DNA of 64,000 nucleotides from Mycolicibacterium flavescens (GTDB lineage: Bacteria > Actinomycetota > Actinomycetes > Mycobacteriales > Mycobacteriaceae), in assembly GCA_900637135.1 (NCBI GenBank), contig LR134353.1:372001-436000 (forward strand), written 5' to 3'. Made by a program: the position numbers and the translations under genes. The number at the start of each line of letters is the position of its first letter. The stretch's first letter is position 1. Below, in pieces: positions 1 through 8,834 of this stretch. Below the pieces are notes generated by a model, which saw only the letters and a list, made by a program, of their open reading frames with translations, made no database searches and was not told the DNA's origin.

Positions 1-296
1 AGGTCTGTCAATATCGGCAACTGGTAGGCAAGCGACTTGCCCGACGCCGTGCCGGTGCACAGTACGACATGGCGTCCACCGTGTGCGAGGTCGGCGGCGG
101 CGAGTTGATGTGACCACGGGGCCTCGATGCCCCGATCAACGAACGCCCGCACCACATCTGGGTCGGCCCAACACGGCCACCCCATCGGGCGACCTCGGCG
201 CGGTGGGATGTCTGCGACGTGGCGCAGCGGATTCGGGCCGCCTGCAACCGTGCCTTCGACCGCGCACGCGAGCAGCTCGCGGCCGAAATCAGCCAT
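1..296 (-). CDS. DEAD/DEAH-box helicase, N-terminal part (Rv3649-like), cut by window edge
   Basis: Only the first 98 codons are inside the window; the gene continues past position 1. The ATG at 296-294 follows an in-frame TGA and a GGAAGGA ribosome site. Residues 81-88 read TGTASGKS, the Walker A motif of superfamily 2 helicases, preceded by the Q-motif-like segment PWSHQ at 60-64. The order helicase, cspA, conserved protein, topA is that of Rv3649 to Rv3646c in M. tuberculosis, which supports the assignment. The protein would be a large ATP-dependent helicase with a C-terminal DUF1998-type region, but that part cannot be seen here. Confidence 0.85.
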   Translation of the reverse strand, partial: MADFGRELLACAVEGTVAGGPNPLRHVADIPPRRGRPMGWPCWADPDVVRAFVDRGIEAPWSHQLAAADLAHGGRHVVLCTGTASGKSLAYQLPILTD

Positions 297-573
297 CGAT
301 CATCCTTCCCGATACACCTCTTTAGGCGAATTGTTCCCCATTTGAAACGCCGAGACTGTCGCCGCAGCCACGAACGTGATTGACTTATCGCGGTCGCAGC
401 TTCTGTGTTCGTGTATTAGCACTCGCAGGATCGACGTTGCGATCGCGGTTCCTGCGAGGGTTGTAGGTCGGGTTGAGTTCCGAGCTTCCACGAAGGAGAG
501 CGGTCGGAACGGGCCCGGTGTACCGAAACACGGTGGACCGCACCCGGTGAATAAGAGAAGGAAACAACAGGAA
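297..573. other. Divergent intergenic region and long cspA leader
   Basis: These 277 bases separate the divergent helicase and cspA genes. A TTGACT hexamer lies at 380-385, but no convincing -10 is found 16 to 18 bases later, so the cspA promoter is not placed. A long untranslated leader is usual for cold-shock genes. A longer in-frame ORF reading into cspA from 376 is not credible because CspA family proteins begin at the ATG at 574. Confidence 0.4.
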
Positions 574-777
574 ATGCCACAGGGAACTGTGAAGTGGTTC
601 AACGCGGAGAAGGGCTTCGGCTTCATCGCCCCGGAGGACGGCTCCGCTGACGTTTTTGTCCACTACACGGAGATTCAGGGCAGCGGCTTCCGCACCCTGG
701 AGGAGAACCAGAAGGTCGAGTTCGAGGTTGGCCAGAGCCCCAAGGGGCCCCAGGCCACCGGTGTTCGGGCCGTCTAG
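574..777 (+). CDS. cspA: Cold shock protein CspA
   Basis: A 67-residue single cold-shock domain (OB fold) that binds single-stranded RNA and DNA and acts as an RNA chaperone in the cytoplasm. RNP1 is KGFGFI at residues 13-18 and RNP2 is VFVHY at 27-31. Length is the family norm. The ATG at 574 is preceded by AACAACAGGAA. The gene lies between a helicase on the other strand and a terminator at 801-841, so it is probably monocistronic. Corresponds to Rv3648c. Confidence 0.97.
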   Translation: MPQGTVKWFNAEKGFGFIAPEDGSADVFVHYTEIQGSGFRTLEENQKVEFEVGQSPKGPQATGVRAV

Positions 778-800
778 CGCGACCAGCACGATCGAAAGGC

Positions 801-841
801 AACACCCCGCGAGCGTCGAGAACCGACCGCCGCGGGGTGTT
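801..841 (+). terminator. Rho-independent-type hairpin after cspA
   Basis: A perfect 11-bp inverted repeat, AACACCCCGCG at 801-811 and CGCGGGGTGTT at 831-841, lies 23 bases after the cspA stop. There is no long U-tract, as is common in mycobacteria. Confidence 0.75.
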
Positions 842-907
842 CGCTATTCCGGCGCGCTTCGGCACGGCCGCCACGGCTGAGGCCGGTACCTGGCTTACTG
901 TCGATTT

Positions 908-1498
908 GTGAGCCAGCTGTCGTTCTTCTCGGCGGAGTCGGTGCCCCCCGCGGTGGCCGACCTCACCGGGCTGCTCGCCGGACCTGGCCAGGTTGTCCTG
1001 GTGGGTTCCGGCACCGAGCAGGGTGCGCGGCTGTCGGTCGTCGTCGACCGTCAATGGCGGGCCGAGGCGCTGGCCGAGATGATCGTCGAGGCCGGTCTGG
1101 AACCCGAGATCGCCCGCACCGACGAGAACACCCCGCTGGTGCGCACCGCGGTCGACACCCGACTGGTGGAGATCGCGGCGGGTTGGACCCGGGGCGCGGT
1201 CAAGACCGTCCCGCCGAACTGGTTGCCCGGGCCGCGCGAGCTTCGGGCCTGGACCCTGGCCGCGGGCACACCTGAAGCCGACCGTTATCTGCTCGGGCTG
1301 GACCCGCACGCGCCAGACACGCATTCGCCGCTCGCGTCGGCGATGATGCGGGTGGGAATCGCGCCGACGCTGATCGGTACCCGCGGGTCACGCCCGGCCC
1401 TGCGGATCAGCGGTCGACGCCGGCTATCGCGCCTGGTAGAGAACGTGGGGGAACCTCCTGGCAGTGTGGAGGCGTTGCAGGAATGGCCACGGGTCTGA
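908..1498 (+). CDS. Conserved mycobacterial protein of unknown function (Rv3647c-like)
   Basis: A 196-residue soluble protein without a signal peptide or membrane segment. I recognise it only by position between cspA and topA, as in M. tuberculosis (Rv3647c). The N-terminal half is alpha/beta-like with LVGSGTEQGARLS near residue 32; the C-terminus is basic (SGRRRLSRL). The GTG start at 908 is supported by a -10-like TACTGT at 896-901 only 6 bases upstream, the pattern of a leaderless mRNA. No catalytic motif is recognised, and function is unknown. Confidence 0.85.
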   Translation: MSQLSFFSAESVPPAVADLTGLLAGPGQVVLVGSGTEQGARLSVVVDRQWRAEALAEMIVEAGLEPEIARTDENTPLVRTAVDTRLVEIAAGWTRGAVKTVPPNWLPGPRELRAWTLAAGTPEADRYLLGLDPHAPDTHSPLASAMMRVGIAPTLIGTRGSRPALRISGRRRLSRLVENVGEPPGSVEALQEWPRV

Positions 1499-1633
1499 CG
1501 GCTGTTCACAGGGGGGTCAGTTTGCGTCGGTTGGCGCGGGGTGCGAAATTGTCAGTTGCCGACAGGGTTGATTCTCCGCCGGACGCGGAATTCTGCGCTG
1601 TGGGTGACCAAAGAAGTGGAGCGTAAGTAAAAG

Positions 1634-4441
1634 GTGGCTGATGGGGACCGCGGCAGCGGCCGTAACGGAAGCGTCCGGCGGCTCGTCATAGTCGAGTCGC
1701 CTACCAAGGCGCGCAAGATAGCGGGCTACCTGGGCTCCAATTACATCGTCGAGTCGTCCCGTGGGCATATCCGCGACCTGCCCCGCAACGCCGCCGACGT
1801 GCCCGCGAAGTACAAATCCGAGCCGTGGGCCCGCCTCGGGGTGGACGTCGACCACAACTTCGAGCCGCTCTACATCATCAGCCCCGAGAAGAAGAGCACG
1901 GTCGCCGAGCTGAAAGACCTGCTCAAGAACGTCGACGAGCTGTACCTGGCCACGGACGGCGACCGCGAGGGCGAGGCGATCGCCTGGCATCTGCTCGAGA
2001 CGCTCAAGCCCCGCATCCCCGTCAAGCGGATGGTGTTCCACGAGATCACCGAACCGGCCATCCGCGCCGCCGCCGAGGACCCCCGCGACCTGGACAACGA
2101 CCTGGTCGACGCGCAGGAGACACGCCGCATCCTGGACCGGTTGTACGGCTACGAGGTCAGCCCGGTCCTGTGGAAAAAGGTCGCGCCGAAGTTGTCGGCC
2201 GGCCGGGTGCAGTCGGTCGCGACGCGCATCATCGTGCAGCGCGAACGCGAACGGATGGCGTTCCGCAGCGCAGGGTACTGGGACGTCACCGCCGAACTCG
2301 ACGCCAGTGTCTCCGACCCGCAGGCCTCGCCCCCGATGTTCACCGCCAAGCTGAACACGGTCGACGGGCGCCGCGTGGCCACCGGCCGCGACTTCGACTC
2401 GCTGGGCCAGGTCAAAAAGCCCGACGAGGTACTGGTGCTGGACCAGGCCGCGGCGACGGCGTTGGCGGGTGGTCTGCGCGGGGCGCAGCTGGCGGTCAGC
2501 TCGGTCGAGCAGAAGCCCTACACCCGCAGGCCGTACGCGCCGTTCATGACCTCGACGCTGCAGCAGGAGGCGGGCCGCAAGCTGCGGTTCTCCTCGGAGC
2601 GCACGATGAGCATCGCGCAGCGGCTCTACGAGAACGGCTACATCACCTATATGCGCACTGACTCGACGACGTTGTCGGCGAGTGCGGTCGAAGCAGCCCG
2701 CAACCAGGCCCGTCAGCTCTACGGCGAGGAGTATCTGCATCCGTCGCCGCGGCAGTACACCCGCAAGGTGAAGAACGCCCAGGAGGCGCACGAGGCCATC
2801 CGGCCCGCCGGTGACGTGTTCTCCACGCCGGGTCAGCTGCACGGCCAGCTCGACACCGACGAGTTCCGGCTCTACGAGCTGATCTGGCAGCGCACCGTGG
2901 CCTCCCAGATGGCCGACGCGCGTGGCACCACGCTAAGCCTGCGGATCTCCGGAACCGCGAGCTCGGGAGAGCAAGTCGTCTTCAACGCCAGCGGCCGGAC
3001 CATCACCTTCGCCGGCTTTCTGAAGGCCTACGTCGAAAGCATCGACGATCAGGCAGGCGGCGAGGCCGACGACGCCGAGAGCCGGCTGCCGAATCTGGAG
3101 CAGGGCCAGCGCGTCGACGCCAAGGAGCTCACCGCCGACGGGCACAACACGGCGCCGCCCGCCCGCTATACCGAGGCTTCGCTGATCAAGGCTCTCGAGG
3201 ACCTCGGCATCGGCAGGCCGTCGACGTACTCGTCGATCATCAAGACGATCCAGGACCGCGGTTACGTCGTGAAGCGGGGCAGCGCGCTGGTGCCGTCGTG
3301 GGTGGCGTTCGCCGTCATCGGGCTGCTCGAACAGCACTTCGGCCGCCTAGTCGACTACGGGTTCACCGCGGCGATGGAAGACGAACTCGACGAGATCGCC
3401 GCCGGTAACGAGCGACGGACCAACTGGCTCAACAACTTCTACTTCGGCGGCGATCACGGGGTCGAGGACTCGATCGCCCGCTCGGGTGGGCTCAAGAAGC
3501 TCGTCGGGGTGAACCTCGAGGAGATCGACGCCCGGCAGATTAACTCCATCAAACTGTTCGACGACGATCAGGGCCGGCCGATCCATGTGCGGGTGGGCAA
3601 GAACGGTGCGTACCTGGAGCGGATGGTCCCCGACGAGGACGGTGAGCCCGGCGAGCTCAAACCGCAGCGGGCCAACCTCAAGGACGATCTCACCCCCGAC
3701 GAGCTGACCCTCGAGCTCGCCGAAAAGCTTTTCGCCACACCGCAAGAAGGCCGATCACTGGGCGTCGACCCCGAAACCGGGCACGAGATCGTCGCCAAGG
3801 ATGGTCGTTACGGTCCGTATGTCACCGAGGTTCTGCCCGAACCGCCCGACGACGGCGAGGCCGGGTCGACGGCGAAGAAGGGCAAGAAGCCGACGGGTCC
3901 GAAGCCGCGCACCGGTTCGCTGTTGCGGTCGATGGATCTGGAGACGGTGACGCTGGAGGATGCGCTGCGACTGTTGTCTCTGCCGCGCGTCGTGGGCGTC
4001 GACCCGAACACCGGCGAGGAGATCACCGCACAGAACGGCCGCTACGGCCCATACCTTAAGCGCGGCACGGACTCTCGCTCGCTGGCCACCGAAGAGCAGA
4101 TGTTCGACATCACGCTCGACGAGGCCTTGAAGATCTACGCCGAACCCAAGCGCCGTGGCGGGCAGCGGGCCGCGGCCCCGCCGTTGCGTGAACTCGGTGA
4201 GGATCCGGCGACCGGCAAGCCGATGGTGATCAAGGACGGCCGGTTCGGCCCGTATGTCACCGACGGGGAGACCAACGCCAGCCTGCGCAAGGGCGACGAC
4301 GTCCTGTCGATCACCGACGAACGCGCCGCCGAACTGCTCGCCGACCGTCGCGCGCGCGGTCCGGTGAAGCGGACGAAGAAGGCAGGGGCGAAGAAGACTG
4401 CGAAGAAGGCCGGAGCGAAGAAAGCCGCCAAGAAGAGCTAG
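1634..4441 (+). CDS. topA: DNA topoisomerase I
   Basis: Type IA topoisomerase (935 aa) that relaxes negatively supercoiled DNA through a covalent 5'-phosphotyrosine. The Toprim domain starts near residue 16 (VIVESPTKARKI) and carries the acidic D108-G-D110-R-E112 metal site. The catalytic tyrosine is Y339 in YMRTDS. Actinobacterial C-terminal topo-C repeats (GRYGPY, GRFGPY, near residues 735-880) replace the zinc fingers of the E. coli enzyme. The protein ends in a lysine/alanine tail of about 25 residues. Start is GTG at 1634, with GGAG 13 bases upstream. Orthologous to Rv3646c. Converges with the cyclase gene, 27 bases apart. Confidence 0.98.
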   Translation: MADGDRGSGRNGSVRRLVIVESPTKARKIAGYLGSNYIVESSRGHIRDLPRNAADVPAKYKSEPWARLGVDVDHNFEPLYIISPEKKSTVAELKDLLKNVDELYLATDGDREGEAIAWHLLETLKPRIPVKRMVFHEITEPAIRAAAEDPRDLDNDLVDAQETRRILDRLYGYEVSPVLWKKVAPKLSAGRVQSVATRIIVQRERERMAFRSAGYWDVTAELDASVSDPQASPPMFTAKLNTVDGRRVATGRDFDSLGQVKKPDEVLVLDQAAATALAGGLRGAQLAVSSVEQKPYTRRPYAPFMTSTLQQEAGRKLRFSSERTMSIAQRLYENGYITYMRTDSTTLSASAVEAARNQARQLYGEEYLHPSPRQYTRKVKNAQEAHEAIRPAGDVFSTPGQLHGQLDTDEFRLYELIWQRTVASQMADARGTTLSLRISGTASSGEQVVFNASGRTITFAGFLKAYVESIDDQAGGEADDAESRLPNLEQGQRVDAKELTADGHNTAPPARYTEASLIKALEDLGIGRPSTYSSIIKTIQDRGYVVKRGSALVPSWVAFAVIGLLEQHFGRLVDYGFTAAMEDELDEIAAGNERRTNWLNNFYFGGDHGVEDSIARSGGLKKLVGVNLEEIDARQINSIKLFDDDQGRPIHVRVGKNGAYLERMVPDEDGEPGELKPQRANLKDDLTPDELTLELAEKLFATPQEGRSLGVDPETGHEIVAKDGRYGPYVTEVLPEPPDDGEAGSTAKKGKKPTGPKPRTGSLLRSMDLETVTLEDALRLLSLPRVVGVDPNTGEEITAQNGRYGPYLKRGTDSRSLATEEQMFDITLDEALKIYAEPKRRGGQRAAAPPLRELGEDPATGKPMVIKDGRFGPYVTDGETNASLRKGDDVLSITDERAAELLADRRARGPVKRTKKAGAKKTAKKAGAKKAAKKS

Positions 4442-4468
4442 CCCACGAACGTGAGCTTGTGCTCGAGA

Positions 4469-6118
4469 TCAGCGTGATTCTTCGGAAACAACTTCACGTT
4501 CGGCGCCTTGCTCAGCGTCGGCGTGATCTGTGTCGGTCTGCTCGGGGCGGGCGCCGTCGGAGCCGCGCAGGTTCAGCGGCCGCGCCAACTGTGTCGGGGC
4601 CACACGGCCACGGAGTTCGACGATCTCGCCGACGTCCCAGCACAGCGCTTCGGCGTCCAGAGCTCCGCTGACCGCGATCGCCGAGGCCAGGACGTGGCCC
4701 TCCTCCAGCTTGGCCAGCTCGGTCAGCCGCGCCGCTTCGTTGACCGGGTCACCGATCACGGTGTATTCGAAGCGGGCCTGGGCGCCGATGTGCCCGGCGA
4801 TCGCCCGGCCGGCCGACACCCCGATACCGAATTCTGTCTGGCCCAGCACCTCGATCAGCTCGTCGTGCAGTTCGCGGGAGGCGGCGAGCGCGCCGCCGCA
4901 CGCGTCGGGATGTTCGATCGGCGCGCCGAAGATGGCCAGCGCCGCATCGCCCTGGAACTTGTTGACGAACCCGCCGTGCCGGTTGACGGTGTCGACCACC
5001 ACGCGGAAGAAGTCGTTGAGCAGGTTGACGACGTCGGCGGCGGGGATGGTCGACGCCAGCTGTGTGGATCCGACCAGGTCGACGAACAGCACCGCGACGT
5101 CGCGTTCCTGACCACCGAGTTCGGTGCCGCGTTCCAGTGCGCGCCGGGCCACGTCCTCGCCGACGTAGCGGCCGAACAGGTCGCGCAAGCGTTGCCGTTC
5201 GGCCAGGTCGCGCACCATGTCGTTGAAGCCCGCCTGCAGCAACCCCAGCTCGCTGGCGTCGTAGATCTGCATGTGGGCGTTGTAGTTACCGCGCTGCACC
5301 TCGCCGAGCGCCCAGCGCAACTGGCGCAGCGGGTCGGCGATCGACATCGCCACCAGCACGGTGCCTGCCAGGCCGACCACCAGTGCGGAGATCGACAGGA
5401 TCAGGATCGGGGTGGTCAGCCGGTCGGCGGGAGCGGTCAGGATCTCGAACTTGCTTGCCACCACGGCCAGCACGATCGCGATGATCGGGACCGCGGTGGA
5501 CAGCACCCACGTCATCACCTGACGCGCGATCACCCCGGGCGCGCGGAAGTTCTCGGGCACACCGCCGCGCAGGGCCGCCACCGCGACGGGCCGCAGCACC
5601 CGTTCGGACTGCAGGTAGCCGATGATCGCGGTCGCGGTGGCGCCCAGCCCCGTCGCGACGGCCACCACCGGCGCCGACTTACTGGCCACCGGCCAGCTGG
5701 CGACGATGAACACCACTGAGCCGAGGAACCAGTTCGCGACGTTGATCACCGACCGGTAGAACGGCATCTTCAACGCGCGGGTCCGCGCGACCTCGGTGTC
5801 GGCCGGGTCGCGGTCGCCGAGCAGCATGTCGCGGCGCTGCCAGCGCATGACCGGGATCAGCAGCCGCAGGCTCCAGTACGCGGCGACGGTGAAGGACACG
5901 AACAGGAAGCCGAGGAAGACCGCCAGGTTGAAGGCGGGCAGGTCCTGTAGCTGGATGCGGTCCTCGGGCGGCAGACCGAATCTCAGGAAGCTCAGGACCA
6001 ACAGGGCGCCGATGATGTCGGCCTGGACCATGCCCAGCGTGAACACCGGCCACGGGGTGCGCGCGGCCCACCGGACGAATGCGCTGATCCGCCCGATCGG
6101 TCGATCTTCCATGGCCAC
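4469..6118 (-). CDS. Membrane adenylate cyclase with HAMP domain (Rv3645-like)
   Basis: A 549-residue class III nucleotide cyclase making cAMP. About six transmembrane helices occupy residues 25-255, followed by a HAMP linker (ADPLRQL...YDASELGLLQAGFNDM, about 260-310) and a cyclase domain from about 330 to 510. The metal-site aspartate lies in LFVDLVGST. The substrate-type lysine and second aspartate lie in NKFQGDAALAIFG, and the transition-state region is FEYTVIGDPVNEAARL. Start GTG at 6118 follows a TACGGT hexamer (complement of 6125-6130) by 6 bases, suggesting leaderless transcription, divergent from holB. Orthologous to Rv3645. The acidic C-terminal tail is probably disordered. Confidence 0.95.
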   Translation of the reverse strand: MAMEDRPIGRISAFVRWAARTPWPVFTLGMVQADIIGALLVLSFLRFGLPPEDRIQLQDLPAFNLAVFLGFLFVSFTVAAYWSLRLLIPVMRWQRRDMLLGDRDPADTEVARTRALKMPFYRSVINVANWFLGSVVFIVASWPVASKSAPVVAVATGLGATATAIIGYLQSERVLRPVAVAALRGGVPENFRAPGVIARQVMTWVLSTAVPIIAIVLAVVASKFEILTAPADRLTTPILILSISALVVGLAGTVLVAMSIADPLRQLRWALGEVQRGNYNAHMQIYDASELGLLQAGFNDMVRDLAERQRLRDLFGRYVGEDVARRALERGTELGGQERDVAVLFVDLVGSTQLASTIPAADVVNLLNDFFRVVVDTVNRHGGFVNKFQGDAALAIFGAPIEHPDACGGALAASRELHDELIEVLGQTEFGIGVSAGRAIAGHIGAQARFEYTVIGDPVNEAARLTELAKLEEGHVLASAIAVSGALDAEALCWDVGEIVELRGRVAPTQLARPLNLRGSDGARPEQTDTDHADAEQGAEREVVSEESR

Positions 6119-6200
6119 GCGTCAACCGTATCGGGCCTCGGCGACGGGTACGGGTGCTGTGAGACGGACGTGTCGGTTCGCAGCACTACTGTTATCTCCG

Positions 6201-7409
6201 ATGGGCGGTGTCTTCTCGCGTCTTGTGGGTCAACAGGCTGTTGAGGCCGAGTTGGTGGCTGCGGCACGCGCCGCACGTGGTGAGTCGGCTCACAGCGGGG
6301 CGGCAATCGGATCCATGACACATGCGTGGCTGATCACGGGCCCTCCCGGCTCGGGCCGGTCGGTGGCGGCGCTGTGCTTTGCCGCGGCGCTGCAGTGCAC
6401 CTCCGACGGTGTGCCCGGGTGCGGCGAGTGCCGGGCCTGCACGACGACGATGGCCGGCACCCACGCAGATGTGCGGAGGATCATTCCCGAGGGGCTGTCG
6501 ATCGGTGTCGACGACATGCGCGCGATCGTGCAGATCGCCTCGCGGCGGCCGGGCACCGGGCGCTGGCAGATCGTGCTGATCGAGGATGCCGACCGGCTGA
6601 CCGAGGGAGCGGCGAACGCCCTGCTCAAGGTGGTCGAGGAGCCGCCGCCGTCGACGGTTTTCCTGCTGTGCGCGCCGTCGGTGGATCCCGAGGACATCGC
6701 GATCACGCTGCGCTCGCGCTGCAGGCACGTCGCGCTGGTCACCCCCACCGTGGACGCGATTGCGGGTGTGCTGATGGACAGCGACGGGCTTCCGGAGGCC
6801 GAGGCGCGGTGGGCGGCTTCGGTCAGCGGCGGCCATGTCGGGCGGGCCCGTCGGCTGGCCACCGACGAGTCGGCGCGGGAACGTCGGAAGCGGGCGCTGG
6901 GTCTGGCGCGCGACGCGGCGACGCCGTCCCGCGCCTATGCCGCGGCCGAGGAGTTGGTCAAGACGGCTGAGGACGAGGCCCTGGCGCTGACGGTGGACCG
7001 CAACGAGGCCGAGACCGAGGAACTGCGCACCGCGCTCGGTGCGGGTGGCACCGGAAAGGGGACGGCCGGTTCGCTGCGCGGAGCGGCAGGTGCCCTGAGT
7101 GCCCTTGAGCGACGGCAGAAGTCACGCAAGACGCGTGCCTCGCGTGATTCTCTGGACCGCGCGCTGATCGATCTGGCGACGTACTTCCGCGACGCGCTGC
7201 TGGTGGCCTCGGACGCCGGCGACGTTGCGCACAACCACCCCGATATGGCCGAGGAAATCGTCAGGCTGGCCGCGCATGCGCCGCCGGACAAACTGCTGCG
7301 CTGCATCGAAGCAGTCCTGGAGTGCCGCGAGGCGTTGGCCGTCAACGTCAAACCGAAGTTCGCGGTCGACGCGATGGTGGCCACGGTCGGACGGGCGCTG
7401 CGCGACTGA
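6201..7409 (+). CDS. holB: DNA polymerase III delta-prime-type clamp-loader subunit
   Basis: A 402-residue AAA+ protein of the DnaX/HolB family, part of the clamp loader that places the sliding clamp on DNA. The P-loop-like sequence is GPPGSGRS at residues 47-54, with arginine in place of the Walker lysine, as expected for a non-hydrolysing delta-prime subunit. A zinc finger uses C66, C74, C77 and C80 (CGECRAC). The sensor region is LLKVVEEPP. The ATG at 6201 lies 8 bases after a TACTGT hexamer (6187-6192), so the mRNA may be leaderless. A longer upstream reading frame is antisense to the cyclase gene and was not used. Orthologous to Rv3644c. Confidence 0.94.
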   Translation: MGGVFSRLVGQQAVEAELVAAARAARGESAHSGAAIGSMTHAWLITGPPGSGRSVAALCFAAALQCTSDGVPGCGECRACTTTMAGTHADVRRIIPEGLSIGVDDMRAIVQIASRRPGTGRWQIVLIEDADRLTEGAANALLKVVEEPPPSTVFLLCAPSVDPEDIAITLRSRCRHVALVTPTVDAIAGVLMDSDGLPEAEARWAASVSGGHVGRARRLATDESARERRKRALGLARDAATPSRAYAAAEELVKTAEDEALALTVDRNEAETEELRTALGAGGTGKGTAGSLRGAAGALSALERRQKSRKTRASRDSLDRALIDLATYFRDALLVASDAGDVAHNHPDMAEEIVRLAAHAPPDKLLRCIEAVLECREALAVNVKPKFAVDAMVATVGRALRD

Positions 7410-7493
7410 GTTGGGTCGGCGGCGGACCCTGCCGTAGACTCGTCCCGCCTGCCGGTGTCTTCAGCTCTTCGCGCAAGCGCTCATCGCGGGCAC

Positions 7494-7569
7494 GCCACCT
7501 TAGCTCAGTCGGCAGAGCGGCTCACTCGTAATGAGCAGGTCAGGAGTTCGATTCTCCTAGGTGGCTCCA
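7494..7569 (+). tRNA. thrT: tRNA-Thr (anticodon CGT)
   Basis: The acceptor stem pairs GCCACCT (7494-7500) with AGGTGGC (7559-7565), followed by discriminator T and an encoded CCA (7567-7569). The D-arm is TAGCTCAGTCGGCAGAGC. The anticodon stem GCTCA/TGAGC encloses loop CTCGTAA with anticodon CGT, reading ACG. The T-loop is GTTCGATTC. A tRNA-Thr follows the same gene in M. tuberculosis. The 3' half overlaps, antisense, the end of the hydrolase gene at 7540. Confidence 0.97.
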
Positions 7570-8442
7570 CTTCGGTCCTCGGGTCAGGAAGTCAGAGACC
7601 AAGGGCACGACCTCGTCGAGGTGCGTTTCCAGCAGCCAGTGCCCGCCGCCGAGCAGGTGCAGGGGCGCGTCGGGCAGGTCGCGGTGGTAAGCCCGCGCCG
7701 ACTCCTCGGGCATGTAGCCGTCATGCGGCCCCCAGACGATCAGTGTCGGCGGCCGATGCGTGCGCAGATAGGCCTGCTCCTGCGCGAACCAGTCGAGTGT
7801 CGAGGGTTGGTCCTCGAGCAGGTGGATGAGGTTGGCCAGCCGGTCCGGCGTGTTCATCAGCGACCAGTGCAGTGTCCACAGGTCGGGGCTGATGCGGTCG
7901 GACACCTCGGCCGGGAGCTCGCCGCGGAACTCGCTTTCGAACCCTGCGAGCGTCACATGCTCGGCGATGCGACGCCGCGACGCGGGCCCGGGGTTATCCC
8001 AAAGCTCGCGCAGGAACCCGTATTTCGGCCCGAACGCGTCGGCGTAGATGTCACCGTTCTGGATGACCAGGCCCGCGACGCGCTCGGGTTCGGCCAGGGC
8101 GAGGCGGAAACCGAACTGGGAGCCGTAGTCGTGCAACCAGATGACGTAGCGCCGAAGGTCGAGCGCGCCGACGAAGGACCGCAGAAACGCCGCGTAGGCG
8201 TCGAAGGTGTAGCCAAAGGCATCCGGTGAAGGTGTTGAGCTGTAACCGAAACCGGGCAGATCAGGGGCGACCAGGCGCCACCGGTCACCCAGTGCGGCCA
8301 TCAGATTGCGGTAGACGTACGACGAGGCCGGATAGCCGTGGGGGAGCAGCACGACCGGGGCGTCGGGCGGTCCGGCTTGGCGGTAGAAGGTGTCGACGCC
8401 GTCGACGGTGACGCGGTGGTGGGTGACCGGTGCGATGCTCAC
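7540..8442 (-). CDS. Alpha/beta-hydrolase (epoxide hydrolase / haloalkane dehalogenase type)
   Basis: A 300-residue alpha/beta-hydrolase. The oxyanion motif HGYPASS lies at 35-41. The nucleophile elbow is WLHDYGSQ with aspartate D105, as in epoxide hydrolases and haloalkane dehalogenases. The likely acid is in WGPHDGYMP and the histidine in GGGHWLLE. The GTG start at 8442 overlaps the stop of the upstream gene as GTGA, so translation is coupled. The last nine codons and stop (7540-7569) are encoded on the strand opposite the T-arm, acceptor stem and CCA of tRNA-Thr, an unusual end suggesting the original 3' end was replaced at the tRNA. Substrate unknown. Confidence 0.88.
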   Translation of the reverse strand: MSIAPVTHHRVTVDGVDTFYRQAGPPDAPVVLLPHGYPASSYVYRNLMAALGDRWRLVAPDLPGFGYSSTPSPDAFGYTFDAYAAFLRSFVGALDLRRYVIWLHDYGSQFGFRLALAEPERVAGLVIQNGDIYADAFGPKYGFLRELWDNPGPASRRRIAEHVTLAGFESEFRGELPAEVSDRISPDLWTLHWSLMNTPDRLANLIHLLEDQPSTLDWFAQEQAYLRTHRPPTLIVWGPHDGYMPEESARAYHRDLPDAPLHLLGGGHWLLETHLDEVVPLVSDFLTRGPKWSHLGESNS

Positions 8443-8810
8443 GTCGGCTGCAACACCTCCTTGGCGATCTTCATTGCCGAGTTGGCGGCGGGGAAACCGG
8501 CGTAGCCGGTGCAGTGGTAGACGACCTCGGCGATCTCGTCGTCGGTGAGGCCGTTGGTGCGCGCGATCTGGACGTGGATCCGCAGTTCGTCTTCGGCGCG
8601 CAGCGCGATCAGGAGGCCCAGCGTCAGCAGGCTGCGGTCGCGACGGCTCAGGCCGTCCCGGGTCCACAGTCGCCCGAAGACGTTGTCCATGGCCAGGGGA
8701 AGCATCTCGCCGCCGAAGGAGTCGGTGGGCAGTTCGACGTCCCCGTCGGGAAGGACGCCGGGAAGCAGTTCGCGGAAAACCTTCAGGCCTTGGTCACGGA
8801 TGTCGGTCAC
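8439..8810 (-). CDS. Carboxymuconolactone decarboxylase family protein
   Basis: A 123-residue all-helical AhpD/CMD-fold protein. The family signature is present as ELRIHVQIARTNG and EVVYHCTGYAGFPAA. Only one cysteine is at the active-site region, so the CxxC of AhpD peroxidases is absent and the decarboxylase/lactonase branch is more likely. The GTG start encodes VTDIRDQG. It is the first gene of a two-gene unit with the hydrolase (4-base overlap), which suggests both act on one organic substrate, possibly an aromatic breakdown product. That substrate is not identifiable. Confidence 0.85.
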   Translation of the reverse strand: MTDIRDQGLKVFRELLPGVLPDGDVELPTDSFGGEMLPLAMDNVFGRLWTRDGLSRRDRSLLTLGLLIALRAEDELRIHVQIARTNGLTDDEIAEVVYHCTGYAGFPAANSAMKIAKEVLQPT

Positions 8811-8834
8811 CCCGACAGCCTGACACGCCGGCCG

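Noticed and set aside
376..573. N-terminal extension of CspA by 66 codons
   Set aside because: Cold-shock proteins start at MPQGTVKWF; the upstream part is leader RNA.
7455..7829. 124-codon frame starting before tRNA-Thr
   Set aside because: Reads through the tRNA and antisense to the hydrolase; arginine/proline-rich shadow.
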